DNA from: Pseudomonas kitaguniensis
GTDB taxonomy: Bacteria; Pseudomonadota; Gammaproteobacteria; Pseudomonadales; Pseudomonadaceae
Reading direction: 5' to 3'
Length of the DNA: 34,718 nucleotides
Assembly (NCBI RefSeq): GCF_009296165.1
Contig: NZ_VUAZ01000067.1
Coordinates: 1-34,718 of the forward strand
Below are positions 11,652 to 23,169 of this stretch, one piece after another (position 1 is the first letter of the stretch; every line of letters begins with the position of its first letter). Position numbers and translations under genes: made by a program. The notes under the pieces were generated by a model. It ran no database searches, was not told where the DNA came from, and worked only from the letters and a program-made list of their open reading frames with translations.

Positions 11652-13568
11652 ATGACCCTGCTCAAATTCAGCGATGTGTCCCTTGCTTTCGGCGCTATGC
11701 CGTTGTTGGACAAGGTGTCCTGGCAGATCGCCCGTGGTGAGCGGGTGTGCATCATCGGCCGCAACGGCACCGGCAAGTCCAGCATGATGAAGCTGGTAAA
11801 AGGCGACCAAAAGCCCGATGAGGGCTCTGTTTGGCGCGCGCCCGGCCTCAAAATTGGTGAATTGCCGCAAGAGTTGCCGGTGGCCGACGGACGGACAGTG
11901 TTCGACGTGGTCGCCGAAGGCCTCGACGGCGTGGGTGAGTTGCTCGCGCAATACCATCACCTGGCGCAGAACTGTGTGACCGACGCCGACCTGGACAAGC
12001 TCATGCATGTTCAGCAAGACCTCGAAGCCCGTGACGGCTGGCGCTTGCAGCAACTGGTCGACAGCACCTTGAGCCGCCTGCAACTGCCGGCCGACAAAAC
12101 CCTGGCCGAATTGTCCGGCGGCTGGCGTCGCCGCGTCCTGCTGGCGCAGGCGCTGGTTTCCGAGCCGGACCTGCTGCTGCTCGACGAACCGACCAACCAC
12201 TTGGACATCGGCGCAATCGCCTGGCTCGAAGAGGCCATCAAGGACTTCCAGGGCGCCGTGCTGTTTATCACGCACGACCGTGCTTTCCTGCAGAGCCTGG
12301 CGACGCGCATCCTCGAACTCGACCGTGGCGGCCTGATCGACTGGAACGGCGACTACGCCAGTTTCCTGGTCCACAAGGAAGCCACGCTGGCGGCTGAAGA
12401 AACCGCCAACGCGCTGTTCGACAAAAAACTGGCCCAGGAAGAAGTCTGGATCCGCCAGGGTATCAAGGCGCGCCGCACCCGTAACGAAGGCCGCGTGCGT
12501 GCCCTCAAAGCCCTGCGTAACGAGCGCAGCGAGCGTCGCGAGCGCACCGGCAAGGCCAACATTCAGCTGGACACCGCCGACAAGTCGGGCAAGCAAGTGA
12601 TGGTGCTGGAGAACGTCAGCTTCCATCACCCGGACGGCCCGTTCCTGATCAAAGACTTCTCGATGGTCCTGCAGCGCGGCGACCGTATCGGCCTGCTGGG
12701 TGCCAACGGCACCGGCAAGACCACCTTGCTCAAGCTGATGCTCAATGGTCTGCAACCGACCAGCGGCACTGTGGAGGAGGGCACACGCATCGACGTGGCT
12801 TACTTCGACCAGTTGCGCCACCAGTTGGACCTGGAAAAAACCGTAATCGACAACGTTGCCGAAGGCCGCGACTTTATCGACATCGATGGCCAAAGCCGCC
12901 ACGTACTCAGCTACCTGGGCGACTTTTTGTTCAGCCCGCAGCGTGCACGTACGCCGGTAAAAGCCTTGTCCGGTGGTGAGCGTGCGCGCCTGCTGCTGGC
13001 CAAACTGTTCAGCAAACCGGCCAACCTGCTGGTGCTCGACGAACCGACCAACGACCTCGACGTAGAGACGCTGGAGTTGCTGGAAGAAGTGCTGCTGACC
13101 TTCAACGGCACTGTGCTGATGGTCAGCCACGATCGGGAATTTCTCGACAACGTGGTTACCAGCACCCTGGTCTTCGAAGGTGAAGGCAAGGTGCGTGAAT
13201 ACGTCGGTGGTTATCAGGACTGGCTGCGTCAGGGCGGCTCGCCGCGCCTGTTGGGCGTGACCGAGAGCAAGTCCGGCAAGGCCGACTTGACCTCGGCGGT
13301 GGTTGCTCCGGCAACGGCTGCACCGGCTCAGGAAGCCGCACCGGCGGCCAAGAAAAAGCTCAGCTACAAGCTGCAACGCGAACTGGAAGCCTTGCCCGGT
13401 GAGATCGACGCCAAGGAAAAACAGATCGCTGCGGTAGAAGCGGACATGGCTGACGCGGGTTTTTACCTGCGCCCGGCGGCAGAAACCGCCAAGGTCATCG
13501 CTTCCCTGGAAACGTTGAACCAGGAGCTGGAAGTGCTGGTTGAGCGTTGGGCCGAGCTGGATGCCTGA
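11652..13568 (+). CDS. uup: ABC-F family ATPase Uup
   Basis: A soluble tandem ATPase of the ABC-F group, whose members act on ribosomes; Uup is also linked to transposon precise excision in E. coli. The 638 residues contain two nucleotide-binding domains. The first has Walker A GRNGTGKSS (36-44), signature LSGGWRR (154-160) and Walker B LLLLDEPTNHLD (174-185). The second has GANGTGKTT (350-358), LSGGERA (439-445) and LLVLDEPTNDLD (459-470). An Arg-rich linker (about 270-300) and a C-terminal coiled-coil (about 555-638, after an Ala/Pro-rich hinge) identify Uup among ABC-F paralogues. There are no membrane segments. The ATG at 11652 follows GGAGAAG. It is divergent from slt and ends at a very strong terminator. 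Confidence 0.93.
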   Translation: MTLLKFSDVSLAFGAMPLLDKVSWQIARGERVCIIGRNGTGKSSMMKLVKGDQKPDEGSVWRAPGLKIGELPQELPVADGRTVFDVVAEGLDGVGELLAQYHHLAQNCVTDADLDKLMHVQQDLEARDGWRLQQLVDSTLSRLQLPADKTLAELSGGWRRRVLLAQALVSEPDLLLLDEPTNHLDIGAIAWLEEAIKDFQGAVLFITHDRAFLQSLATRILELDRGGLIDWNGDYASFLVHKEATLAAEETANALFDKKLAQEEVWIRQGIKARRTRNEGRVRALKALRNERSERRERTGKANIQLDTADKSGKQVMVLENVSFHHPDGPFLIKDFSMVLQRGDRIGLLGANGTGKTTLLKLMLNGLQPTSGTVEEGTRIDVAYFDQLRHQLDLEKTVIDNVAEGRDFIDIDGQSRHVLSYLGDFLFSPQRARTPVKALSGGERARLLLAKLFSKPANLLVLDEPTNDLDVETLELLEEVLLTFNGTVLMVSHDREFLDNVVTSTLVFEGEGKVREYVGGYQDWLRQGGSPRLLGVTESKSGKADLTSAVVAPATAAPAQEAAPAAKKKLSYKLQRELEALPGEIDAKEKQIAAVEADMADAGFYLRPAAETAKVIASLETLNQELEVLVERWAELDA

Positions 13569-13586
13569 TTGATCCGCACGCACTAA

Positions 13587-13626
13587 AAAAAGCCCGGCAC
13601 TCATCTGTATGAGTGCCGGGCTTTTT
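13587..13626. terminator. Strong bidirectional terminator between uup and usp
   Basis: A perfect 18-bp stem (13587-13604 with 13609-13626) and loop CTGT. The arms begin AAAAAGCCCGGC and end GCCGGGCTTTTT, so both strands carry a U-tract. It serves uup (+) and the universal stress gene (-). Confidence 0.93.
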
Positions 13627-13640
13627 ACATGAAATGCAAT

Positions 13641-13678
13641 TCAAATGTGGGAGGAAGCAGGCTCCCTCCGACATTTGA
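13641..13678. repeat. REP-like imperfect palindrome
   Basis: The 14-base arms TCAAATGTGGGAGG (13641-13654) and CCTCCGACATTTGA (13665-13678) pair with one mismatch around a 10-base loop (AAGCAGGCTC). The TGTGGGAGG...CTCCCTCC form is that of fluorescens-group REPs. It lies between the uup terminator and the 3' end of the stress-protein gene. Confidence 0.7.
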
Positions 13679-13690
13679 TCCTCATGGGTC

Positions 13691-14137
13691 TTACTTGCTG
13701 GTGTCTTTGACCAGTTTGACTGCCAGCACATCGCAGGGCGCGCCGTGCAGTACGTCATTGGCAGTTGAGCCCAGCAACAGCGCCAGACCATGGCGGCCGT
13801 GGCTGCCGACTACAATCAGGTCGCACTGATGTTCTTTGGCCAAGTGATGAATTTCCTGGCGGGGTTGGCCGTAAGTCAGGTGGGAATTTTCCTTGGTGAT
13901 TTCCGGGTACTTGAGGATCAAGCGTTCCAGGCGCTCTTTGGCCTGATCGAACTGTTGTTGCTGCAGTTGGGACAAATCCATGGGAACGTCGCCGCCGAAC
14001 GCCATGGCCATCGGCTCGACGATGTGCACCAGCGAGAGTTTGGCGTTGCTGGCAACAGCGAAGGCTCGGGCGCGCTTGATGACTGGATCGCACTCTTCGG
14101 TCAGGTCTACGGCGACCAGAATATGTTCGTAGGACAT
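13691..14137 (-). CDS. Universal stress protein (UspA family)
   Basis: A 148-residue single-domain Usp of the ATP-binding type. The N-terminus YEHILVAVDLTEECDP is the typical first strand and loop. The nucleotide motif G-x2-G-x9-G-S/T is visible in GSHGRHGLALLLGSTAN near the C-terminus. A Gln-rich helix (LSQLQQQQFDQ) lies mid-protein. It is expected to be a cytoplasmic dimer tied to stress survival; in P. aeruginosa related Usps serve anaerobic or stationary survival. A strong GGAGG site precedes the ATG at 14137. It matches PA3017 by position, from memory. It is convergent with uup across the terminator and a REP element. Confidence 0.92.
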   Translation of the reverse strand: MSYEHILVAVDLTEECDPVIKRARAFAVASNAKLSLVHIVEPMAMAFGGDVPMDLSQLQQQQFDQAKERLERLILKYPEITKENSHLTYGQPRQEIHHLAKEHQCDLIVVGSHGRHGLALLLGSTANDVLHGAPCDVLAVKLVKDTSK

Positions 14138-14242
14138 GGGGCGTTCCTCCAGGGGACTGCAATAAGTTGAGTATGGCTGCTTTCAAGCGGACTGGGTTGC
14201 GTCAGGTCATATCCGCTCATCTAGAAAATCGGGAGTACACAT

Positions 14243-14680
14243 ATGACGGTCTGGATAGTGGTGTCAATCCTTCTGGTGGTTCTGAGCCCTCTGGCATGGT
14301 TGCGCCCGTCGCGCCATCAGAGCGGGCGCATGGCCCTGCGCATGGAGGCGCGCCGCATCGGCCTGGCCATGCAGCTGTCGCCCCAGGAGTGGCCGCACTG
14401 GCTCAAGCAGGAGCCGCCGAGCCCGTGCGCGCAATATTGCAGACCGCGGCGCGGCAGTGCGCCAGCGCTCTGGAGTTACTGGCAGCTGGAGCCGGGGGTG
14501 TGGGTCAATCGGTGGCGTGAAGTGTGTGTTGATGAGAAATTGTTACCCTATTTTGCACGGTTGCCGGACAACGTCTACAAGGTCGAAGCCGACACGCAAA
14601 TGATCGCCTTGTATTGGGGCGAGAAGGGCGAAGCCAGTGTCTTGAAGGACATTGACGCGTTGCTCAAGGCACTGGCCTGA
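14243..14680 (+). CDS. Membrane-anchored protein of unknown function
   Basis: A 145-residue protein I do not recognise by family name. One N-terminal membrane segment (about residues 3-21, VWIVVSILLVVLSPLAWL) is followed by a basic stretch (RPSRHQ through RMEARRIG). That favours a cytoplasmic C-terminal domain by the positive-inside rule. The soluble part has many Trp and Pro (EWPHWLKQEPPSP, WSYWQLEPGVWVNRWR) and ends in a helix (VLKDIDALLKALA). Cys residues at about 82 and 86 are not arranged as a clear metal site. GGGAG precedes the ATG at 14243. By gene order it corresponds to a conserved unknown near P. aeruginosa PA3016. It is divergent from usp. Confidence 0.75.
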   Translation: MTVWIVVSILLVVLSPLAWLRPSRHQSGRMALRMEARRIGLAMQLSPQEWPHWLKQEPPSPCAQYCRPRRGSAPALWSYWQLEPGVWVNRWREVCVDEKLLPYFARLPDNVYKVEADTQMIALYWGEKGEASVLKDIDALLKALA

Positions 14681-15180
14681 CGCAGCCCCTGCAATGGGGG
14701 CGAGCGCGCAATAAAAAGCCCGACATCATCATCGGGCTGGAGTTGGCCAGGCAGGCCGGTAATTCTTTGATGCTGCGCCGGATGTTCATCCAGGCGCGTT
14801 ACGCTTATCGCTAGCCTAGCGGCATATCTCATTCTGTACAGCTTTTTGCCGCAGTCGTTGCCTTATTGATTATGTGAATAGTCGAATATTGACGTGCCGC
14901 GTGCGCAGGCGCGCGGTTCTGAAATGACTGGAAAGTCGCGTTTTACCCAGCCTTTCGAGCGATTGACAATTACCTGGAATTGGATGAAGGTGACGTACCC
15001 AAATCAAACGGGCGTATGAATTGAGCGTTTGCCTGTCAGACGGCTCATACAGAACCCCGACTATCGCATTGGCGGGTGTGCCTGGCGGATTGGCTTGAGC
15101 ATTGGCGTAATTATCAATGTCCAACCAGAGGCCAGCGTCCAGTGTGTACTGTTCAGCTTCCATATCGTGGAGATCAGTTG
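14681..15180. other. 500-bp fadB leader without an established gene
   Basis: No protein gene can be supported on the plus strand. It holds a hairpin terminator oriented for the minus strand (14717-14738) and a 97-codon minus-strand frame from ATG 15163 to 14870 that has no ribosome site. At 15005-15031 CAAAC and GTTTG half-sites lie 17 bases apart, which does not fit the PsrA operator spacing. The fadBA promoter must lie here, but I cannot place it with confidence. Confidence 0.6.
14717..14738 (-). terminator. Hairpin terminator oriented for the minus strand
   Basis: A 7-bp stem, AGCCCGA (14717-14723) with TCGGGCT (14732-14738), and an eight-base loop. On the minus strand it is followed by TTTTTAT. 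The plus-strand tail (GGAGTTGG) has no T-run, so it ends leftward transcription, although no established gene reads leftward into it. Confidence 0.6.
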
Positions 15181-18533
<3,353 letters not shown>

Positions 18534-18551
18534 GCGTTGGCTTGACGCAAG

Positions 18552-18580
18552 CCGGGGCCCAGTGCCCCGGTTTTTGTTTT
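18552..18580 (+). terminator. Rho-independent terminator of fadBA
   Basis: CCGGGGC (18552-18558) pairs with GCCCCGG (18564-18570) around CCAGT and is followed by TTTTTGTTTT. The AT-rich run continues to about 18610 and probably also holds the promoter of the next gene. Confidence 0.92.
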
Positions 18581-18630
18581 TTGGAATTTTTAATATTTTT
18601 TTTCAACACATTTTGTAAGAGGGCCAGAGC

Positions 18631-18867
18631 ATGAAAGTCGAACCAGGGCTCTACCAACATTATAAAGGTCCGCAGTACCGCGTTTTTAACCTGGCACGGC
18701 ACTCCGAGACCGAAGAAGAAATGGTCTTTTACCAAGCACTGTATGGCGATTACGGCTTTTGGGTACGCCCGTTGAGCATGTTCCTGGAAACCGTCGAAGT
18801 TGACGGCGAGCAGGTCCCGCGCTTTGCTCTGGTGCAGGTCGAACCCAGTCTTTTTTCAGGGCAATAA
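18631..18867 (+). CDS. DUF1653 domain protein
   Basis: A 78-residue soluble protein matching the DUF1653 pattern: PGLYQHYKGPQYRVFNLARH at the N-terminus (strands of a small SH3-like barrel), then an acidic ETEEEMVFYQALYGDYGFWV and PLSMFLETV. DUF1653 proteins are widespread and of unknown biochemical role. AGAGGG lies upstream of the ATG at 18631. It sits between the fadBA terminator and the topA promoter, so it is probably a single-gene unit. The same neighbour between fadA and topA occurs, from memory, in P. aeruginosa (PA3012). Confidence 0.88.
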   Translation: MKVEPGLYQHYKGPQYRVFNLARHSETEEEMVFYQALYGDYGFWVRPLSMFLETVEVDGEQVPRFALVQVEPSLFSGQ

Positions 18868-18892
18868 CGGCAGGCCGCGCAGAATGCTGCGC

Positions 18893-18921
18893 TTGACCTC
18901 GTGTTGTAGCCACTATATATA
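18893..18921 (+). promoter_or_regulatory. Sigma-70 promoter of topA
   Basis: TTGACC (18893-18898), a 17-base spacer, then TATATA (18916-18921), ending about 60 bases before the topA start. Both hexamers are close to consensus. A GCGCAG/CTGCGC hairpin (18877-18892) abuts the -35 element. Confidence 0.7.
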
Positions 18922-18981
18922 GCGTTGCCGCGACAGGCGCCAACTGCCTTTCACTTCTCGAATTCAGGAATTTTCCGATCC

Positions 18982-21603
18982 ATGGGCAAATCGCTGGTCA
19001 TTGTGGAATCCCCGGCTAAGGCCAAGACCATCAACAAGTACTTGGGTAACGAGTACGTGGTGAAGTCGAGTATCGGCCATATCCGAGACCTGCCCACCAG
19101 CGGTTCGGCTAGCGCCAGCAAGGAGCCTGCCGCCAAGCGTGGCAAGGCGGCTGCGGGCGAAGGTCCGGTACTCACGCCTAAAGAGAAAGCGCGCAAGCAG
19201 CTGGTCTCCCGCATGGGTGTAGACCCGGATCATGGCTGGAAGGCCAAGTACGAGATCCTTCCGGGCAAGGAAAAGGTCATCGAGGAGCTGCGCCGGCTCG
19301 CCAAAGATGCTGACACCATCTATCTCGCGACGGACTTGGACCGCGAAGGGGAAGCCATTGCCTGGCACCTGCGCGAAGCCATCGGCGGCGATGACAGCCG
19401 CTACAAGCGTGTGGTGTTCAACGAAATCACCAAAAAGGCCATCCAGGAAGCCTTCTCCAAACCGGGCGAACTGGACATTGACCGCGTAAACGCACAACAG
19501 GCGCGGCGTTTCCTCGACCGCGTTGTGGGTTACATGGTCTCGCCGTTGCTGTGGGCGAAGATCGCCCGTGGCCTGTCCGCCGGCCGCGTGCAGTCGGTCG
19601 CGGTCAAGCTGGTGGTGGAGCGTGAGCGCGAGATCCGTGCGTTCAACCCCGAAGAATACTGGGAAATCCACGCTGACCTCGGCACCACCAAGGGCGCCAA
19701 TGTGCGCTTTGAAGTGGCCCGTGAAAAAGGCGAGGCTTTCAAGCCGCTGAACGAAGCCCAGGCCATGGCCGCGCTGGAGAAGCTCAAGTCTTCCAGCTAC
19801 AGCATCGTCAAGCGCGAAGACAAGCCGACCAGCAGCAAACCGTCGGCGCCGTTCATCACGTCCACCCTGCAACAGGCCGCGAGTAACCGCCTGGGCTTCG
19901 GTGTGAAGAAAACCATGATGATGGCCCAGCGTTTGTATGAAGCTGGCTACATCACTTATATGCGTACCGACTCCACCAACCTGTCGCAAGACGCGGTGGC
20001 GATGGCGCGTACGTATATTGAAACCGAATTCGGCAAGAAGTACCTGCCCGAAAAGCCGAACGTTTACAGCAGCAAAGAAGGCGCGCAGGAGGCTCACGAA
20101 GCGATTCGTCCTTCCGACGCCAACACCGAGCCTGCCAAGCTGAGCGGCATGGAACGTGACGCCGAGCGCCTCTACGAGTTGATCTGGCGCCAGTTCCTGG
20201 CCTGCCAGATGCTGCCGGCGCAATACTTGTCGACCACGGTCAGCGTGGCGGCTTCCGACTTCGAGCTGCGTGCCAAGGGCCGTATCCTCAAGTTCGACGG
20301 CTACACCCGCGTCATGCCGCAAATCGCCAAACCAGGCGATGACGATGTGCTGCCGGACATGGCGCAAGGCGATGCGTTGAAGCTGATCAAGCTCGACCCG
20401 TCGCAGCATTTCACCAAGCCGCCGGCGCGTTATTCCGAAGCCAGCCTGGTAAAAGAGATGGAAAAACGCGGTATCGGTCGTCCTTCGACCTACGCGGCGA
20501 TCATCTCGACCATCCAGGACCGTGGCTACGTCGCGCTGCACAACCGTCGTTTCTACTCGGAAAAGATGGGCGACATCGTTACCGAGCGCCTGTCCGAGAG
20601 CTTCTCCAACCTGATGGACTACGGCTTTACCGCCGGTATGGAAGAGAACCTCGATGACGTGGCGCAGGGCGAGCGCGACTGGAAAAACGTACTCGACGAG
20701 TTCTACGGCGACTTCAAAAAGAAACTCGAAGTGGCTGAAAGCCCTGACACCGGCATGCGCGCCAACCAGCCGGTGATGACCGACATCCCGTGCCTGACCT
20801 GCGGGCGCCCGATGCAGATTCGTACCGCCTCCACCGGCGTATTCCTGGGGTGCTCGGGTTACAGCCTGCCGCCGAAAGAGCGCTGCAAGGCCACCGTTAA
20901 CCTGGTGCCGGGCGATGAAATCGCCGCCGATGACGAAGGTGAGTCCGAGTCGCTGGTACTGCGTGGCAAACACCGTTGCCCGATCTGCAGCACGGCGATG
21001 GACGCCTACCTGCTGGATGAGAAGCACAAATTGCACATCTGCGGTAACAACCCGGATTGCGATGGCTACGAAATCGAAGAAGGCAGCTACCGCATCAAGG
21101 GCTACGAAGGCCCGAGCCTGGAATGCGACAAGTGCGGCAGCGAGATGCAGCTCAAGACCGGCCGATTCGGCAAGTTCTTCGGTTGCACCAACCCGACGTG
21201 CAAGAACACCCGCAAGCTGCTGAAAAGCGGTGATGCAGCGCCGCCGAAGATGGACCCGGTGAAGATGCCTGAGCTCAAGTGCGAGAAGGTCAACGACACC
21301 TATATCCTGCGTGACGGCGCTTCGGGCTTGTTCCTGGCCGCCAGCCAGTTCCCGAAAAACCGCGAGACCCGAGCACCGCTGGTGCTGGAGATCGTTCCGC
21401 ACAAGGACGAGATCGACCCCAAGTACCACTTCCTGTGTGAAGCGCCGAAGAAGGACCCGGATGGTCGCCCAGCCGTGATCCGCTACAGCCGCAAAACCAA
21501 GGAGCAGTACGTGCAGACCGAAGTGGAGGGCAAGCCTACCGGCTGGAAAGCTTTCTACGACGGCGGCAAATGGAAGGTCGAGGACAAGCGCCAAGGCGCT
21601 TGA
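18982..21603 (+). CDS. topA: DNA topoisomerase I
   Basis: A type IA topoisomerase that relaxes negative supercoils. In 873 residues, the Toprim domain shows Glu9 ([11 protein letters not shown]) and Asp118/Asp120 (TDLDREGEA). The DNA-cleaving Tyr326 and Arg328 lie in [10 protein letters not shown]. Three C-terminal four-Cys zinc ribbons follow (CLTCGRPMQ...[10 protein letters not shown]...[10 protein letters not shown]...C). A charged Ala/Lys-rich insert (about residues 40-70) is usual for pseudomonads. ATG 18982 is preferred: it gives the family N-terminus [11 protein letters not shown] and has AGGAA upstream; the open frame beginning at 18925 adds 19 unrelated residues. Its own promoter and terminator make it monocistronic. 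Confidence 0.97.
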   Translation: MGKSLVIVESPAKAKTINKYLGNEYVVKSSIGHIRDLPTSGSASASKEPAAKRGKAAAGEGPVLTPKEKARKQLVSRMGVDPDHGWKAKYEILPGKEKVIEELRRLAKDADTIYLATDLDREGEAIAWHLREAIGGDDSRYKRVVFNEITKKAIQEAFSKPGELDIDRVNAQQARRFLDRVVGYMVSPLLWAKIARGLSAGRVQSVAVKLVVEREREIRAFNPEEYWEIHADLGTTKGANVRFEVAREKGEAFKPLNEAQAMAALEKLKSSSYSIVKREDKPTSSKPSAPFITSTLQQAASNRLGFGVKKTMMMAQRLYEAGYITYMRTDSTNLSQDAVAMARTYIETEFGKKYLPEKPNVYSSKEGAQEAHEAIRPSDANTEPAKLSGMERDAERLYELIWRQFLACQMLPAQYLSTTVSVAASDFELRAKGRILKFDGYTRVMPQIAKPGDDDVLPDMAQGDALKLIKLDPSQHFTKPPARYSEASLVKEMEKRGIGRPSTYAAIISTIQDRGYVALHNRRFYSEKMGDIVTERLSESFSNLMDYGFTAGMEENLDDVAQGERDWKNVLDEFYGDFKKKLEVAESPDTGMRANQPVMTDIPCLTCGRPMQIRTASTGVFLGCSGYSLPPKERCKATVNLVPGDEIAADDEGESESLVLRGKHRCPICSTAMDAYLLDEKHKLHICGNNPDCDGYEIEEGSYRIKGYEGPSLECDKCGSEMQLKTGRFGKFFGCTNPTCKNTRKLLKSGDAAPPKMDPVKMPELKCEKVNDTYILRDGASGLFLAASQFPKNRETRAPLVLEIVPHKDEIDPKYHFLCEAPKKDPDGRPAVIRYSRKTKEQYVQTEVEGKPTGWKAFYDGGKWKVEDKRQGA

Positions 21604-21623
21604 TCCGCTAGGCTGTTAACGAT

Positions 21624-21649
21624 AAAAGCCGTCTGTATAGACGGCTTTT
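21624..21649 (+). terminator. topA terminator
   Basis: A perfect 11-bp stem, AAAAGCCGTCT (21624-21634) with AGACGGCTTTT (21639-21649), and loop GTAT, 20 bases after the topA stop. It is symmetric and could work in either direction. Confidence 0.88.
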
Positions 21650-21656
21650 GCGTGTG

Positions 21657-21682
21657 GCAGGAACGAGCGTGCTCGCGCCTGC
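21657..21682. repeat. REP-like hairpin
   Basis: GCAGG (21657-21661) pairs with CCTGC (21678-21682) and CGAGC (21664-21668) with GCTCG (21671-21675). The stems are separated by a two-by-two internal loop and closed by a two-base turn, GT. It resembles the GAGCGNGCTCGCG core of pseudomonad REPs but is diverged. It lies just after the topA terminator. Confidence 0.45.
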
Positions 21683-21723
21683 GCAGGCAGCATCAGGCTT
21701 ATTTTGTTGTGGAGACCGCCGTT

Positions 21724-22245
21724 ATGGCCAACGAACTCTATACCCGTACCAACCAGAAAATTTACTTCGCGGGTTTGTCTCTGGAAGCCCTTGGCCGTGC
21801 CGAGCAGGGTAAAGAGATGAACGCCATCGCACTGGTCCAGGCGGGGCGTGAAGCGGCGTTATTTCACCTGTACGGCGCCTTGCTGGGGCTGTGCCATGAA
21901 ATCGCCGGGTTTTACCGTTTGCCTCAGGCCGGTTCGCCGCGTGCAGAAATGATCATGACCCGCGAAGTGCTGGAGAGCATGGCGATTCCTGAGTTGGCCG
22001 AGCTGGTGGAAATGGCCCAGAGCCCCGACAGCTGGATTGCGCGCCTGCTCAAAGCCCACGCCGACATGTTCCAGCCACCGCGTATTCCGCACGTGCCCAA
22101 AGGCGATGTGACAAAACCGCTGATCGTGACCGTGGCCGTGGAAGATGATGAGCCCAAGCCATTGAGTCGGGAAGAGCTGGAAAGCTGGCGCCAGGCGTTG
22201 AAAAAGATGGCGTTGCGCTTTCGCGAAGGCTTGAACGAGTGCTGA
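21724..22245 (+). CDS. DUF6586-like conserved protein
   Basis: A 173-residue soluble, largely helical protein. The N-terminus MANELYTRTNQKIYFAGLSL, the following LEALGRAEQGKEMNAIALVQ, and a helix ending RQALKKMALRFREGLNEC are features I associate with a Pseudomonas family labelled DUF6586 (PA3010 by position); the label is from memory. There is no catalytic motif, signal peptide or membrane segment. The ATG at 21724 has GGAG nine bases upstream. The frame upstream of it overlaps the REP-like hairpin and is not coding in character. Function is unknown. Confidence 0.82.
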   Translation: MANELYTRTNQKIYFAGLSLEALGRAEQGKEMNAIALVQAGREAALFHLYGALLGLCHEIAGFYRLPQAGSPRAEMIMTREVLESMAIPELAELVEMAQSPDSWIARLLKAHADMFQPPRIPHVPKGDVTKPLIVTVAVEDDEPKPLSREELESWRQALKKMALRFREGLNEC

Positions 22246-22267
22246 GCTGAGTCGGCCGCAACGACCG

Positions 22268-22301
22268 GATGAACGCTCGGTGTTCGAGCGCACCATTCAT
22301 C
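22268..22301 (+). other. Bulged hairpin between the DUF6586-like gene and the 77-aa orphan
   Basis: GATGAA-CGCTCG (22268-22279) pairs with CGAGCG (22285-22290) and TTCATC (22296-22301). The loop is GTGTT, with a five-base bulge CACCA on the 3' side. There is no T-run, so it is not a classical terminator. Confidence 0.4.
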
Positions 22302-22350
22302 AAGCCGTAAAGAAACCTGTTCAGATCCTCTGCGAGGCTGGGTGGATGAC

Positions 22351-22359
22351 TGATATAAT
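22351..22359 (+). promoter_or_regulatory. Extended -10 promoter of the 77-aa gene
   Basis: TGATATAAT is a perfect extended -10 (TGn plus TATAAT). It would start RNA near 22366, about 22 bases before the ATG. No good -35 hexamer is visible, which is usual for extended -10 promoters. Confidence 0.65.
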
Positions 22360-22387
22360 TGCCGCCTTTCGTGGAGAACAGACTTTT

Positions 22388-22621
22388 ATGCCGACGTCCT
22401 TTTTGGAAATTGTTGAGTTGCCTGACGGCCGAATCGAACTGCGCCGAGCTGAGGACGAGGGTTCTTTGGTTATTTTGGACTTTTCCGAGGACGCAAAAGC
22501 ATTCCTGCAAGGCCAGCACGTGGAAGTGGCAAAAGCGATGTTGAGCGTCGGTGTGCAGATGGCAGGTCGCCTGGCAGACGGCGAGCCCGAGAAGGATGAC
22601 GGCTCGCGGGTTCTTCACTGA
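22388..22621 (+). CDS. Conserved 77-aa protein of unknown function
   Basis: A small acidic soluble protein beginning MPTSFLEIVELPDGRIELRR, then EDEGSLVILDFSEDAKAFLQ and VEVAKAMLSVGVQMAGRLAD. It has a mixed beta-hairpin then helix character. I know no function; by gene order it is the counterpart of P. aeruginosa PA3009. ATG 22388 is chosen over an upstream in-frame start at 22280 because the latter lies before the extended -10 promoter, and because GGAG stands upstream at a slightly long spacing (12). It is convergent with sulA; the 64 bases between them hold an imperfect hairpin. Confidence 0.78.
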   Translation: MPTSFLEIVELPDGRIELRRAEDEGSLVILDFSEDAKAFLQGQHVEVAKAMLSVGVQMAGRLADGEPEKDDGSRVLH

Positions 22622-22632
22622 ATTTGTGAAGC

Positions 22633-22670
22633 GCGGGCTGTTGTAACCGGCAGGCTCGCCACAACAAGCC
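22633..22670. repeat. Imperfect hairpin, REP-like, between the 77-aa gene and sulA
   Basis: GGGCTGTTGT pairs with ACAACAAGCCC, leaving one bulged A, around a GC-rich loop. On the minus strand the GGCTTGTTGTGGCGAG form recalls pseudomonad REPs. It probably serves as the boundary between the two convergent genes. No strong T-tail is present. Confidence 0.4.
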
Positions 22671-22685
22671 CACCTTTCAGCTAAA

Positions 22686-23159
22686 TTACCCCAATCGAAT
22701 ATTCAAACTCTGCGCATCGCCGGTACGCGCGGCGCTGATCAGCTGCTGCTTGGCCGTTGCATTCAGTGGGTTGAGCCAGCTCACCACGGTATGGCTGCGG
22801 CCCAGGCGCAAGGCTTCGCAGGTCAATTGCTGGGCGCTTTGCATGCCGCGCGGTTGCAACAGCAGGATGCGCTCGCGGTTGAGGCCAGCGTCCCGCAGCC
22901 AGGCCTGAGTCAGGCTGGCGGGCGGTGCGATCAGCGTCAGCCAGCGCGCGTCCTGGTCTTCGCTCAATTCACGAAGGATCGGCGCCAGCAGGCTCAGGCA
23001 GCTCCCGGCAGCACCGCGCAACGACAGTTCACTGAACGCCTCAGGTTCGGCGCCCCAGGGCGCCTCGACCGTTTCCTTGAGGGTGGGCGAGAGCGGTTGA
23101 GCCATAAAGGCCTCGAACAGCGACAGTTGTGTGTGTTGTGGGGTGTGCACGAGCTGCAT
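22686..23159 (-). CDS. sulA: SOS cell-division inhibitor SulA
   Basis: The SOS-induced inhibitor that blocks FtsZ polymerisation. The 157 residues show the RecA-like SulA fold: DARWLTLIAPPASLTQAWLR, then GLNRERILLLQPRG, then a C-terminal AARTGDAQSLNIRLG. The start at 23159 is fixed by AAGGAGG, which overlaps the lexA stop codon; ten bases separate the two genes. The in-frame start 30 bases upstream would overlap lexA and lacks a ribosome site. It is cotranscribed behind lexA and therefore under the two LexA boxes at 23789-23823. The lexA-sulA operon is the usual Pseudomonas arrangement, unlike E. coli. Confidence 0.93.
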   Translation of the reverse strand: MQLVHTPQHTQLSLFEAFMAQPLSPTLKETVEAPWGAEPEAFSELSLRGAAGSCLSLLAPILRELSEDQDARWLTLIAPPASLTQAWLRDAGLNRERILLLQPRGMQSAQQLTCEALRLGRSHTVVSWLNPLNATAKQQLISAARTGDAQSLNIRLG

Positions 23160-23169
23160 GGTGCCTCCT

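Noticed and set aside
15005..15031. CAAAC and GTTTG half-sites in the fadB leader as a PsrA operator
   Set aside because: They are 17 bases apart, while the PsrA consensus needs 2-4. No correctly spaced site was found in the leader by eye, although a degenerate one could be missed.
14870..15163. Calling the 97-codon minus-strand frame in the fadB leader a gene
   Set aside because: There is no Shine-Dalgarno site before ATG 15163 and no family recognised; kept only as a finding because of the oriented terminator.
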